Part shown: positions 26,455-37,924 of the stretch, piece after piece
How the letters are laid out: each line of letters starts with the position of its first letter
Position numbering within the stretch: the stretch's first letter is position 1
Source: Pelargonium nanum
Taxonomy: Eukaryota; Streptophyta; Magnoliopsida; Geraniales; Geraniaceae
Direction of reading: 5' to 3'
Assembly (NCBI GenBank): GCA_036897485.1
Contig: JAYMTF010000053.1
Location: 1-62,584, forward strand
Length of the DNA stretch: 62,584 nt
Notes under the pieces: model-generated
Told to the model about the DNA's origin: nothing
Database searches by the model: none
The model's input: only the letters and a program-made list of their open reading frames with translations
Position numbers and translations under genes: made by a program

Positions 26455-28405
26455 CTAAAAATTACTAATATTCTTACTTTAGACTATGCAAATTTTTATT
26501 TCTATTTATCTAGATCAAATTCATGGTTTCCTAACCTGGGTTACGGAAAGAGTTCTAATAAAGAAACATGTTTGCTCTGTTTTTTTAACAGATAAGAAAA
26601 CCAAAAAAATACACAGCAGGGACGATTGAATTTAATCGGCTCTAGGATACCTCAAAAGTGACTTTTAAAGAAGAGCTGTCAATCCAGCTTTTAATAAAAA
26701 AGCGTGCCCTTTTGTTTTTACTTTGTTTTTCTATTCTTGAAAAGGATCCTTACTGAATTTTAGCTATTAAAAGAACTACTCCACGAGGGCCTCTGGAGAA
26801 ATTTCTTTTAGTTAGATAGTTCTAATACCCCGCTTATTAGCTTAAAATGTAGTTTAGTTCCTTGTAGCTTACTTCTTAGTATCGGGAAAATTTTATAACA
26901 AGTTTTGTAGGTAAAAGCCTTATATAAGTATTCCGACACCGGATAAGGGAAGTCTATTAGCTGTAGTAGATCTTTGTTCTTTTTATAAGGAATTACTAGA
27001 AGACATATACATAAACTTTGTAAACATAAATAAAATCAAAAAACTAATAAATATCTGGAATCAGGAAACTTCTAAATTATAGGAATTTCTGGCAAAAAAT
27101 CGTAAAGGAAGTGATATAGTCGGTTACCTTAGGTATAAGATCAATGTGGTTTGGCTTTACTAGTTGTGATAAGTAGTAATGTCTTAAATAGGAAGACTTA
27201 GTCTCTAAAATTAGAGGTTAATACGAGGTATACCCTAGTCTTGATAAAGGCCCTTTTAGAAAAGAAATAAAATTTCTGTAGTTCGAGTGCTAGCTAATTA
27301 GAAGGACTCTTTAATAGTAAGCTTAAATAGTTAACCGGATGTCTCTTGTAAATATTACCATAATCAGGGTAGTTAGTTTGACTAATTGTAACCTATACCT
27401 ATGAACGCCAATTTCCTAGTACCCCCTTTTAACAGAGGTTTTTTGCTCCACTAAACGGAGTCTTGTTAGCTGAGCCCTTTATTTACGTTTTATTTGTAAG
27501 TCAAAGCCTTGGGCATCTAGTACTATAGGAACCCGTTTTGAGTCTTCCCCATTTTTAAAAAGGAGTCTTGGTTTCTTCTAAAGACTTCTTAGTTATTAGA
27601 GATTTTCTTTCTAATAAAAATTAATCTTTAGCCAATACTGCCTTTAAGGATAGAATCACGGGCAATCCGAGTATAAGTAAATGCACTTTAGCTATAACAA
27701 GTAAGTTGGCAGGGCTATATAAGGTAAGGTAAATAATAAAGAGGTAAGCCTGTCTTAGGAATTCCTATGGTTTTTCTGGTTAATAAAATATTGAACTCCT
27801 AGTATTGCTTCTACTTAAGCAACACCGTGCGGAAATTCTATACCAACTCTTTTACAAAACCACCTAAAGTTTTATATTCTGTAATTAAAAAAAGTATATA
27901 TAGAGTTTGAGAAAGATTTTCTAAATACCGTAGACTAAGCCTTTATCATGGATTCCGGAGCTCTGTTTTTAACAATAGGGAGTATTGAGTATCCAAAAAT
28001 TCTTTCTTTGTTCCCGTTGCTTAGAAATGTACAATTCAAAGAGTACTTTTTCTTTATTAAAAAGGTATTTCTTATACTTAAAAGTATTTTTTATTGTAAA
28101 AAGTTCTTAACTAGGGGTTTCAATGGAAGGCGTATCTAATAAGCTTAGTATTAGTTTCTTTCTAAATTAATTTTATTAGGACGGGACTGGGTCTAGAGTA
28201 AAAAAATTTCCAATTCCCTGACTTCGAAAACTTGACAAAAGAAAGCTGCTCGTGAAATTATTATCTCCTAGCAACCCGCAGGCATTTTACAAACTCTAGA
28301 CTAGAAAGGTACCGCTTAACTGGACTCGATAAAATTCCCTAGCTTTAAGGAACCAGGTTAGGGCAGGAGGAGCTCTTATTTCTTTGTTATAAACTATTGT
28401 GCATG
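26455..28405. other. No gene recognised
   Basis: AT-rich spacer without a supported gene or repeat. Confidence 0.55.
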
Positions 28406-28407
28406 TA

Positions 28408-28480
28408 CTTTATAAGAGGACTTGAATCTACGTATTTTATTTCCAACAAGCTCTGATTTCCCGGGCTTTGAACTTGAATA
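28408..28480 (-). tRNA. Weak tRNA-like locus
   Basis: The minus strand shows ACGTAGATTCAAGTCCTC at 28415-28433, preceded by AATCAGAGC, which could be a D-arm 3' half. Stems are poor, identity is unknown and no upstream motif is seen. It is listed only because of the T-loop and its position in the regular series of such loci. Confidence 0.25.
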
Positions 28481-28484
28481 AAAG

Positions 28485-31400
28485 GAGTCCACTAAATAAG
28501 AAATCCATTTGAACAATATTCTATCATATTCTAAAGAGGCGCCATAGAATATAGTACAGGATAGCTTAGAAATCTTGGTTATTTTTAAACCAATACCCTA
28601 TACTAAAAGACATCTATTTTATAAGGTAGATCCTTTAGTATTCTCTGGATCGTAAAAAAGTATATTATAATAATTTCATTTTAACTCTAAAATGGATTTA
28701 CTAGAAGTTTCCTCATACTTACTTTGTCGTTCTTATAAGAATATACACGATTTACTTTAACTACGCGGATACTCTACAAGGTATTCTGAGACTCGAATAT
28801 ACGGCCTGGTCTTTTCTTTCGGTATTGGTAGTCAGGGAAATACTAAAAAATTTCCAGTGAAAAATAAAGGCTCTCTTTGAATGACAAAAATATTATTCTT
28901 ACAAAATGAACATGTTAAGGCATACTCCTTTTTTAGGTGTTAATGCCATGACCAGCAAGTCTAATTACTTATCAAGACAATAAGATTCTGTATCTCTAGG
29001 ATTTGAAAACTTTCATTTAATTGTGAGTTCTTCCTTCATTAAGAAACCCGTATACCTCAGCTATAAGTGATAATTTTATGCTATCCCATAGGCATCCAGC
29101 GAGAGCTTTTTTTTTGTTAGGCATGTCCTAATATATGTGCTTACAGTAAATATAGAGTCTTATTAATTAAGTCTATCCTACAAAGTTTGAACTAAGTCCT
29201 TCGCATTGTTTATACTGGAAATGGGACACTTAATAAAGCGCTTTGGTATATAAATAGGGTTTGTCCTTGTATTTTTAAAGTAGTTGAATGAAGGCGGATT
29301 ACCCTTTAGTTAAATCTAAAAATTTTTTGCAAGGTATTTTACGATAAATAGGAAATTACTAGAATTTACTTCTTATGAGAAAAGTCGGTTTGTGAATTAT
29401 TATCATTGACATTCTAGTATTTGTGGGGCTTCTTAGTTTTAGGGATTCCTCTTTCTGTAAAACTGGAACATGGATCTTTTTCTGAGGGTTCTAATACTGC
29501 TAAAAGGGTACTCGTTTGACTTTGCTTATGAAGCGTTGAAATTCGGGTTTATTTTAAGTTCAAGACAGTGTATACAAGTATGTTCCCAGTTGTTAATTAA
29601 GTATTCTCCATAATGAATTCCTTAGCAGTGAATCCGTGTAAATAGATCTCAAAATGATTTCAAAGAACAAGTTTTGGAGTAAATATACTAAGGATCAAAA
29701 ATTATCATATCATCGTCAAAGAATTAGATCGAATGCATGGTATGCAGGGTAGAATGGAACAACCCCCTTACTCTCTTCCTGAGTAAAGAAAAACTTGTAT
29801 AAAGCAAGAAGCTGTGGTTTCTTAATATGGATCTGTGTACTAGTATTTAGTAAGACTCAGGCAATCACTGGATATTCTTGCTATTTATATTTATAAGGAC
29901 CTACTATATTTTAGAGTGTTGCAAATCCTACCCCCCGGTAGCTTGTTACGGGCAAGTCGTATGGGAATTTTAAAAGTAGCATTATATTAATCCCTATGAA
30001 GATGATATATAAGTTTCTTATTTGACAACTGTATTTAGCTCAAGTATTTTGTATTGTACCCTTTTCCTACAATACGAGGATGAACAAGTACCCTGTTTAA
30101 ATAACACAACAAAAGCTCGTGTATAAAGGGGTAAAAGTCTCCGGCAAGAGCAAGTAAGAAATGCCACAAGATTACCTACTATACATATACGAAAAGACAG
30201 ACACTAAGAGTTAAAGTCTTCGTATTAGTAGGTTTACTGTTTACTGGAGGCTATAATAAGTGTTTTCGTACCGTACTTTGAGAAAAAGGATCTTAATCTC
30301 CAAAGCTTATTAGGAAAGTGAAGTAACGGAGTGCTATACACAAGTTAAACAAAAATTATAATGAATGTCTTTAAGGAAAACACCTTACTGGAGACTTAAA
30401 TAGAGTCCATGTCTATTTTCAATCTACAAATTTAGAGGATCCATAAGATAGGGTATACAAGGTAATAATATCACAGGCATATTCTGAAAAATAAGAAATC
30501 TGAGGATATATTATAATTTCGTAAGCTCTTGCTTTGGTTTAGGAGTTTTATGAGTTACAGTTCTCAAAAAAGTTATACGGACACCGTTTAGTCAGGGCAG
30601 TTTTACTTATACTATATATATATAAGTAGGTTGCGCAGAGTTTAACCAATCACTCATTATAAATCCCTCTTAGTTTACAACATATAGGAAACTTCTAAAC
30701 ATTAAGTAACTTCTTTGTTGGTGAGTCCAATTCCCAGCTGGCAGATAATAAGCCCTAAAGAAAGGATCCTTAAGGGGTACGTGTTACTAGTAAGCCTTTT
30801 TAAAGAGGACTTTGAAAGAGGATAGCCCGGGGTTTAGTTAACGCATAGAACTCTTGTCGCACTCTATCCTCTAGGAACACGGTGTCCTACTCTTTAATTG
30901 AGGCATCCCGGTTTAGCCTTTTTAGAACGAGAAAAGTATTCGAAGTAGTATAGATAATTTTTTAACCTCCTTATTAAGTTAGGGCTGCTATTAAATTCCC
31001 TACTCAAAGCATTTGAGGGATTTACCTCCGGTATATCCTAGTGAAGTGTTATACCGGTATAGTATTTAGTTTAGCTTCAGGAAGTTTTCGCAGTCTATCA
31101 ACATAAGAAGTTCTCTTACTCTTAGCAGAATTTTATCTTACTTTTTAGGTCAAGGCCCTTTTTGTAAATCCCGGGGAATACACTAAAATTATCTAAGACT
31201 TAAAGAAGATATTTTAAAAAGGAATTCCCCTATCGCTTGATAAAGGGTTTTCTTTTGTAATTAAACGTTCCTATATAGGAATTCCTTGACATTAAAAGAC
31301 AGCTTATCAGAATTTGCTAGGTTTCCTGTTAGATCCAAGCTTTCTTACTGATTCACGAATCCCCGTGTATATTATGGGCTTTCGAATCCGTATTTACCAC

Positions 31401-32525
31401 ATTTATACTAAAAAGTAGAAGGCCCTTAACTTAGTTCGCAATGAGAAGTATCTGCACATTATACAAGAAATATTGTCCTTTTAGGGGTACGAGATCCTCC
31501 GGCAATTTGAAGCTGTAGAGAGGCCCCTTTTAGATTATCACAGGCCCAGAGAGAAAAATCTTCACTTTTTTGTTTTCTTAACCCGCAAGCGGCAGTCCGA
31601 GGTGTACAATCTTTAGGAATTCCTTCCGTTTAGGAAAGAGGTATTCTAAAACCTAAAATTAGAAAAGGAACTGAAAAAATTTAGTAGTAAGTTGTTTTTA
31701 CCGATAGCTAAAGTTGTGTCATTTTATAAAACCAAAATGAAGGAGAAGAGATACTTACTCTATTATGTATGAAATATTTGTACAGTCTATAAAGTTATTA
31801 TCTAGACGTGCTTAAAAACGCATTTTCAGGTACCCAGTAAGGTGTTTGTACATTTGAGACAATTAGCGTGCGATTTTTCCTGTTTTTATAATTCATTGCT
31901 TTTTCAGAAGCTTACGCAATATTGAGGGCTCTCCTTAGAATTTACTTTCCTTTTCTTCGATTCCTTATATTTTAAGGGCCTGCAATCACTTATGCTTTTA
32001 CCAATATCCCCATTTCTAAGACTTGTTCTTTTTCTAAAATAGAATTTGGATACTGCTCCTATTAAGTAGCGTCTTATTTACTCCTTTTGTCCAACCTAGC
32101 CCTGTATTTCATCTATCGTGTCAGAGATCCTAGACTACAAATATTTTAGAAACTTAGGGGTATCTGCCGAAAAAAGGAGAATTCCTTTATCAATACTATA
32201 AATTTTTATTCTGTATATTCGTAGTGTTAATTATTTGACAAGAATAAAGCATTGAGTTAGTTATGGAAAAAGTCAGCCTTTTTGATTAACTGGTCCTAAT
32301 ACATAAAAGTTAAAACTTTGATTAATGAACGGGAATAAGATCTAAACAATAGAATTCTTGCAATAGTATTAACAAAGGAACTTAATATACGAAGGGGGTA
32401 CAGGGTTTAACTTACCTAACTAGACGGATATCCTTTTCAGGGCTATATTATCTATCTTACACTAAAAGTCAAGAGAACAGAAAACAAAACTTAAAAAGAA
32501 CCATGAGGTAATTTTTTGTGATTTG
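28485..32525. other. No gene recognised
   Basis: Four kilobases of AT-rich DNA. The stretch at 30362-30415 has a few short words in the same order as the plant mitochondrial small-subunit rRNA helix 38-39 region, but this is too weak to call. There are no open frames above chance length. Confidence 0.5.
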
Positions 32526-32527
32526 TC

Positions 32528-32621
32528 CGGAGGGTAACATGATTTGAACCCATGATACAAGGTGCCCCCCGTATGTTGATTTAGCAAACCAATGCCTTAA
32601 GGGCCACTCAGCCATTCCTCC
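32528..32621 (-). tRNA. trnS-GCU: tRNA-Ser(GCU)
   Basis: On the minus strand this is a class II tRNA with 5' GGAGGAATGGCTGAGTGG. The anticodon stem is TTGGT/ATCAA around TTGCTAA (anticodon GCT), with a long variable region, T loop GGTTCAAAT and 3' end CCTCC plus G. It is very close to streptophyte mitochondrial trnS-GCU. Differences are two extra C in the D loop, a longer G-rich variable arm and an altered 3' T-stem strand (CATGT where CCCAT is expected). Five of seven acceptor pairs form. A motif copy lies about 60 bases upstream of the 5' end. Confidence 0.85.
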
Positions 32622-32671
32622 TTTATGTATCTCTTATTGCCAAAGTGTCCCGTCATCAATGAGCAAAATCC

Positions 32672-32690
32672 TTTTTTATATAAGTGATTT
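32672..32690 (-). promoter_or_regulatory. AATCACTT motif upstream of trnS-GCU
   Basis: On the minus strand this reads AAATCACTTATATAAAAAA. It starts 69 bases before the trnS 5' end, on the same strand. Because this tRNA is well identified, it anchors the motif as a true upstream element. Confidence 0.65.
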
Positions 32691-33107
32691 AGTACGCGAA
32701 GTAGATTCTTAGTTTTGATGTAACATTATAACAAATATAGGAAGAAAGGCAATAAAACTCGATAAAATTAGACTCTCAGGGCTTAAAAAGGCTTTATCTT
32801 GATATGTTAATATAACAAGGTATGGTATAATAATTAGAAATTGGGACTTTTATTTAAGTGAGTAGTCCCTGGAGTAGTGATCCATTCCATTAATAAAAGG
32901 ACTCTTCTGCGCCTGTTGAAACTTATTAAAACTTGTATGAGAGTCCTGCCCCGTAAGAGTATGGCTAAGATACAGAGAACATTCTAGCTACAGGTATTTT
33001 GAAGAGGAAAGGTTTAACAAAAGGGAAGGCTTTTTCTTAAGTGTCCTAAAAGTTTAAAGGACTAGTAGAAGACCCTCAGGATTGCCGGGAAATAATTGAA
33101 TGTTTTT

Positions 33108-33300
33108 ATATCTTATTATGGAGTATAGGATTGTTATGGAAGTAGGAGTATAAGAGTTCTATCTATTATTAGTATTGTCTTATTTTATTGTAGTAGTTTA
33201 CTCTTTATCTATTAGTTCTTTTTTAGTTAGTTATGTAAATAGAGTATAATAGGTATAGGAGTTTTAGTAGTAATTCTAGTTTACTCTTATCTTATCTGGA
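33108..33300. repeat. TAG/TAT-rich low-complexity tract
   Basis: About 190 bases built from degenerate TATAG, TATTAGT and TTTAGTAGT words. It is similar in style to the tract at 43310-43520. No strict repeat unit can be defined. It may be recombinogenic spacer. Confidence 0.5.
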
Positions 33301-33343
33301 ATCATCACACTCTATTAGAAGCGTAACCATAAACCGATAAATA

Positions 33344-33361
33344 AGAATCACTTAGATAGAA
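33344..33361 (+). promoter_or_regulatory. AATCACTT motif upstream of tRNA-like locus
   Basis: AGAATCACTTAGATAGAA is identical to the consensus and lies about 167 bases upstream of the T-arm at 33511. Confidence 0.65.
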
Positions 33362-33454
33362 AGAATATTAGCAATCTTGTGAATCCTAAGGAAATCCTTT
33401 GTAGGTAATATTAGAGGTTCTATTTACTAAGCTTTGTTTAGTAGCATAAATTTC

Positions 33455-33528
33455 AGGAATACCCTTATTTAGTTCAAAGCACAGTACCTGATTATTTGGT
33501 TTTATACCGGGGTTCAAACAATCCCTAA
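33455..33528 (+). tRNA. Degenerate tRNA-like locus, possibly Ser(UGA)-type
   Basis: The 3' half ATACCGGGGTTCAAACAATCCC (33504-33525) resembles the T-arm of plant mitochondrial tRNA-Ser(UGA), with bases inserted in the loop or stem. The 5' half is not recognisable and no anticodon can be fixed. A perfect motif copy upstream supports it. Confidence 0.4.
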
Positions 33529-33531
33529 CCG

Positions 33532-35060
33532 AAGCCTCGTAGAAATAACTATCTGGCTTAGCTTTATTGCCTTGACAGTTGCTAATGAACCTTCTGGATG
33601 GTACGGATTCTAGAGCAGGGTTTCGTTATCCCGAGATCCTGTTGTCGACTAATCTACATTAAGCAGGCGCTCTTGCATGTTCAATCTGGGATCTGTCCTA
33701 AACTAGAACCCCCCTTTTAAACAGAAATATTGGAGATGACAAGCTCAAGTAAGAGAGTAAAGGGCACATCCTATTTATAGGAATAGAGCTGCCACAAAGA
33801 GTTAAAGAATCCCTTTTAGGAACCCTCTACAAAGAGATAAAAAAGCTTCAAGGGATAGGGCTATTGGTTTGTCTTAAATATCCTTCTGTTTCAAAATTCT
33901 CTAGAGAAAACGAGATTTTGCAGTCCTCCAGCCTTAGGTAAGCAAGAGTTTAATATTTGTACAGATTAAATAGAATAATGGAATACATACGGAAATAAGG
34001 GTCGTGGTAAAGAAAATCACTTTAATTAGTCACATAATATAAAGACTCATAAACTGGAGCATACTTGCATAAGCAAAAGTCTCAGAATCTCCTTTCTAAA
34101 GTAAAAACTTCTAAAAGAAGCTTATTTACAGAGGTATATTAAATATTTAACTTCTTATAGTTTTTAATCAGTAATCAAAAAGCATTTGTTATTAAGCTTG
34201 TTTAGCCCATTTAAGCAAGTCTACACAGTTACTAATCAAGTAATATGAGGTCTTCTCTAAAATCCAATGGATAGGTTTCATACTTACAAAACAAATAAAT
34301 TTATCTGAAGGGTGCGCTTTTCCGCGAGTTAGCTCTGGATTTAATAAGTGTTTTTTGCACAAGAGGGGTCAGACATTTTATATTAACCGTGTCTATTTCC
34401 TTTTTTTATATGCAGTATTTTAATAACTTTAGGAAATTTTCATTAGGTGTAAGTAGTATATAGTACAAGGGAAAATATCGAGCTCATTTCTTTTAAGAAC
34501 TCCTTTCAGAGGTTTCTTAGTACACTGAGTACCTATATTATACAGGCTAGTCTAGGCCCCTTTTTTTATATAAACAGCAGCTTTTTCTGTTTTGTGCTCA
34601 GTCCCTATAAGAGAATTCCCGACTTATCAAACCACTCTAATTTTTTTAATCTGATAAAGTAAAAAACGAAAAAACTTCATGTATTACAAGGGCTGTGCCT
34701 GGTATATGCCAAAAAACGGAATTATTCTAACATATTAGTAAAAGGGGTATCTCTTCTCAATTGTTATCCGCTCTTACAGCAGGGATCTAATACAAAATGG
34801 CTAATTTTTCTCAATAAAATCCTAGACTCGAGCTTTACTATCTCTTTAATACCGTTTTTTATTAATGCAATCTAAATTACTCTTTAGTCATGAATAAATA
34901 GTAAGGAATTTCAGCTGCAGTGGGTCCCTTTCAGTATTTGTTAGTTTTCCTAAGAATCCTTAAAAAATCTAGTTAGATCCTATGTTTTTATCAAAGCAGA
35001 GAATCAAATATCACTTATTCGTCCATCGATGAATATGTTCTAGGATTCCTTATTATTGAA
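33532..35060. other. No gene recognised
   Basis: AT-rich. One motif-like sequence (AAAATCACTTTAATTAG, plus) at 34013-34029 has no tRNA behind it. Nothing else is supported. Confidence 0.5.
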
Positions 35061-35065
35061 GTCAG

Positions 35066-35103
35066 AGCGGGCCGACTACCATTTCAAGACGCCCGCTTTT
35101 TTT
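35066..35103 (+). terminator. GC-rich hairpin followed by T run
   Basis: AGCGGGC at 35066-35072 pairs perfectly with GCCCGCT at 35091-35097 across an 18-base loop, and seven T follow immediately. A 7-bp stem with six G-C pairs is exceptional in this AT-rich sequence. It has the shape of an intrinsic terminator or of a transcript-end stabilising hairpin on the plus strand. No plus-strand gene can be named directly upstream. Confidence 0.5.
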
Positions 35104-35285
35104 GTTAGATTCTCGTTATATTCAGTTACAATACAATATGATACAATAAACTTGTATTAGTTAGGTTACTAAAGATACAAAGGTAACTCTTTTTGTCAGT
35201 AGCTCTACGATTAAGGGTCTTCCTGTACTCGTATAAGTTAAGTATATATAAATATAAGAAGAATTCTCTATATAAGCTTTATTTT

Positions 35286-35352
35286 AAAGGAGTAGAAAGG
35301 GTTTGAACCTGCATTCATTCGACTCTTAACCTAATGTTCTAAACACTTATAT
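35286..35352 (-). tRNA. Degenerate tRNA-like locus
   Basis: The minus strand shows a D-arm-like GTTTAGAACA, an anticodon arm CATTAGG-TTAAGAG-TCGAATG (one mismatch in seven pairs, loop centre AAG), a T-arm GCAGG-TTCAAAC-CCTTT and a 3' acceptor CTACTCC. The anticodon would read AAG (Leu), but a one-base shift is possible. The 5' acceptor strand GGAGTAG is missing. No clear motif copy lies upstream. Confidence 0.45.
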
Positions 35353-35354
35353 TT

Positions 35355-36989
35355 TTGAAATTAGCAGACTAAAACTTCTCATATAGGGCGGATTGTAAAA
35401 TAGGGCCCAGTAAGTTTTTAACCTTGATAAAATACCTAAAATGAAAGCTACTTGGAATTTACTTAACTAAGACTCTTGACCAAAGCGGTTCCATCCGTAC
35501 TAAAACCCTCGTCCCGCTAATGTCTACTACTCTATGTAACTAAACGAAAAAATATAGAACATTAAGGTAAGCGGATTCATTGATAAAAATTTCAATTACA
35601 GGAAGACTAAAGTGTTCTGCTATATGTTTTGGGTGGAGTTTCACAACAGAGCTGCCGCATAGAAAGCGGGCGCATTGAACTTGATGATCAAGTGCTACAG
35701 TTAACAAATAGGAGGAGTGTTATATAAGGATTCCTAAGGATTCCCTGAAAGACATAATTATGTGAAGTTTCCATTATTTTTACTTGTAAAAAAGATGTTA
35801 ACTAGGATACTTGTGGACCTAGTAGGTAGATCGAGTCAATGAGAATATAACCCTAAAATCTATATAAAAGGTTACCTTGTATTGTAAACGTGTTTAGAAA
35901 AGTCCTTTATTTTCTACTCGCTATACCGGAGCTGAATGAGTTCTCTAATCCTAGGAAAAGGTTGAAATAACCGTTCAGAGACGTAGCTACTAAAGGCTTT
36001 AGTTTCCTCCTGTTTTATTAAGGTGTGTATGGTTAAGCCTGCTCTAGTTAAATTGTGCTGCAATACTTCCTTTACCAAGTCTTTTTCTTAGAGTTTTCAA
36101 GTACGTGATCCTTATTAGTATCGGTTTCTAGAGAGTCACTTCTGTATATCCTTTAATGGATCCTTATGAGTTTTAAGTGTAAGCCTAGTGTAATTCTTTT
36201 TATTACCCTGCGTCATGATAAACTCCAGTGCATTACAAAACGCGGAAAAGATTATCGTACTCTGTTTTAAGAGGGGCCTAACTCAAATAGGCAGCTCCTT
36301 TATTTCATTAGTACAAAAGAGTTCAATTCTCATCCGTTAGCGAAACTCTTAAAAAAAAGACTTTCCGTACCGGTACGAAGCCCACTTAGTTTTGAAAATT
36401 TAGTTATCTTACTAGCACAAGCATCCATCTTCATCGAAGTAACAAAGAAGAGGTTTGAGTATATTAGTAAAAACTAATATTTAAAATAACGAGAATACCT
36501 TAATATATTACATTTTAATCTAATTATTTGGAAACTTTTTGGGTGACATACACGCTTATTTACAGAATCTGAGTACTTAAATAAAACCCCTTATCAACAA
36601 TGAGATTACTTCCTCGTCGAAACCGAATCTCCCTATTACCACACCCTTGTCTCCTATCTATTTGTATTCTCAGTTAAAAAAGTAAATACCAACCTCTGCA
36701 CAGAATAGTTAGAATATAGAGAGTATGTCTATTAGGATCCTGTATTAACATATCAATTACGTTTATAAGGTAAACTCTACCAATTTCTGGTTAAAGAGAA
36801 GGTGTCATTGGATAAGCTACGGCCTTTATTTTACTTCTGGGTTATTGTACTTTTGTTAGCTTTAGATTACGGACTATAGGGCTTTTATTCAAAAAAGGAG
36901 AGTGTGCCCGGGTCCACTTTTAGAATTAGGTATAAGGATCTTTCTTTTTAGAATTATAAAGTAATTACTCTGTTTTTTTCTTTAGTTTC
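35355..36989. other. No gene recognised
   Basis: AT-rich spacer. It holds one perfect 7+1+7 inverted repeat at 35679-35693 and otherwise nothing that I can support. Confidence 0.5.
35679..35693. repeat. 15-base inverted repeat
   Basis: ACTTGAT-G-ATCAAGT is a perfect palindrome with a single central base, next to a locally GC-richer stretch (GCTGCCGCATAGAAAGCGGG). Its function is unknown. Confidence 0.5.
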
Positions 36990-37032
36990 ACCTACTTAAC
37001 TCAGCGGTTAGAGTATCGCTTTCATACGGCGG

Positions 37033-37062
<30 letters not shown>
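36990..37062 (+). tRNA. trnM-CAU: tRNA-Met(CAU), elongator, intact
   Basis: A complete cloverleaf that decodes AUG. The acceptor ACCTACT pairs with AGTAGGT and the discriminator base is A. The anticodon loop TTCATAC gives CAT. The T-arm ATTGG-TTCAAAT-CCAAT is perfect. As remembered, it differs from plant chloroplast elongator trnM at only about two bases, so it is either plastid-derived or of the similar plant mitochondrial type. No AATCACTTA motif lies upstream. It sits about 390 bases before the cox1-like segment. Confidence 0.95.
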
Positions 37063-37064
<2 letters not shown>

Positions 37065-37371
37065 CTTGCCTGAGTTTTGCAGTACTTAAAGATCTAAAAC
37101 CGGATAACTAACTCATAAGAAAATCTTAGATTATGCTCTTAATTAAGTGTCAAAAAAGGGTTATCCTTTCGTGTCTAGTAAGAAGATAAGTACCCTGTTT
37201 ACAAAATTCTAAAAAAACAGCTACAAAAGGAATTAATATAATTAATTGTAAGCGAATAAAAAAAAAGTTAGCAGTTTATCTGCGGAGAAGTACTATACTA
37301 TCCAGTCCTGAAGGGACTCTCAAAAGTTATCTAGAATATTTAGCAAATAGGAAAGTTACAAAAATTATCTA

Positions 37372-37920
37372 AGACCCTCCGCAGTATTATAAGCTATAAC
37401 TAGCACTAATTGCTTTCACTATAAAATTCGTAGTGTGCACTAACAGGAAATTTTTGGTCACGAAATATATATTTTAATAAGTCTTTTAGGAATTGCCACA
37501 GGGAATGCACGTGTCATGACATCTTACCCGAAAAATCCACAGAAAGGACCCATTATACACGATATATTCTCAACAAGTAAACATAATATACCTGTCATCG
37601 TGGGCATAACCATTGGAGAGAATCCAATTAATAAATTAAAGTCAAGTTAAAGAGAAGAGGAAACTCTTACTACGCGAATACCTTGTGTATTAGAATAAAA
37701 AATCGTAAACATGATCACATTGAAATTGTTCCTGACAGTTACATTGGAAGTGGAACTTTTGGTATTTATAAAAAGATTCTGCACTTTACCACCAAAAGAT
37801 GGAGTGTTGTATCGTACCTATCGGGGCTATAGGTGGGGTATTGCAAGGCTGGTAATTCTGAATATTTATTTGAGCTCGATGACTATTAGGGAACTCCCGT
37901 CCAATTCATTTTGATTTTTG
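37372..37920 (+). pseudogene. cox1: cox1-like segment (cytochrome c oxidase subunit 1)
   Basis: Short cox1 landmarks occur in the correct order and nearly correct spacing. TTTGGTCACGAA... (37453) reads FGH-EIYILI, against the family FGHPEVYILI with the proline codon missing. At 37508, 55 bases on (54 expected), HV begins the IISHV region. In that same frame RK falls exactly at residues 8-9 and WA exactly at residues 32-33, as in HVxxxxxRK...VWAHH. At 37854 NSxxxxxLxDxY matches NSGLDIALHDTYY. The frame has stops (including TGA and TAA) and needs several indels. The 5' third of cox1 is not found upstream, where trnM sits. This is an eroded gene, or one needing heavy transcript repair. It is a manual alignment, so confidence is moderate. 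Confidence 0.45.
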
Positions 37921-37924
37921 CTAC

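Noticed and set aside
37743..37772. Protein-kinase-like glycine loop (IGSGTFGIYKK) in one frame
   Set aside because: No other kinase motif follows, the frame ends within about 25 codons, and the same stretch is better explained by the cox1-like alignment in other frames.
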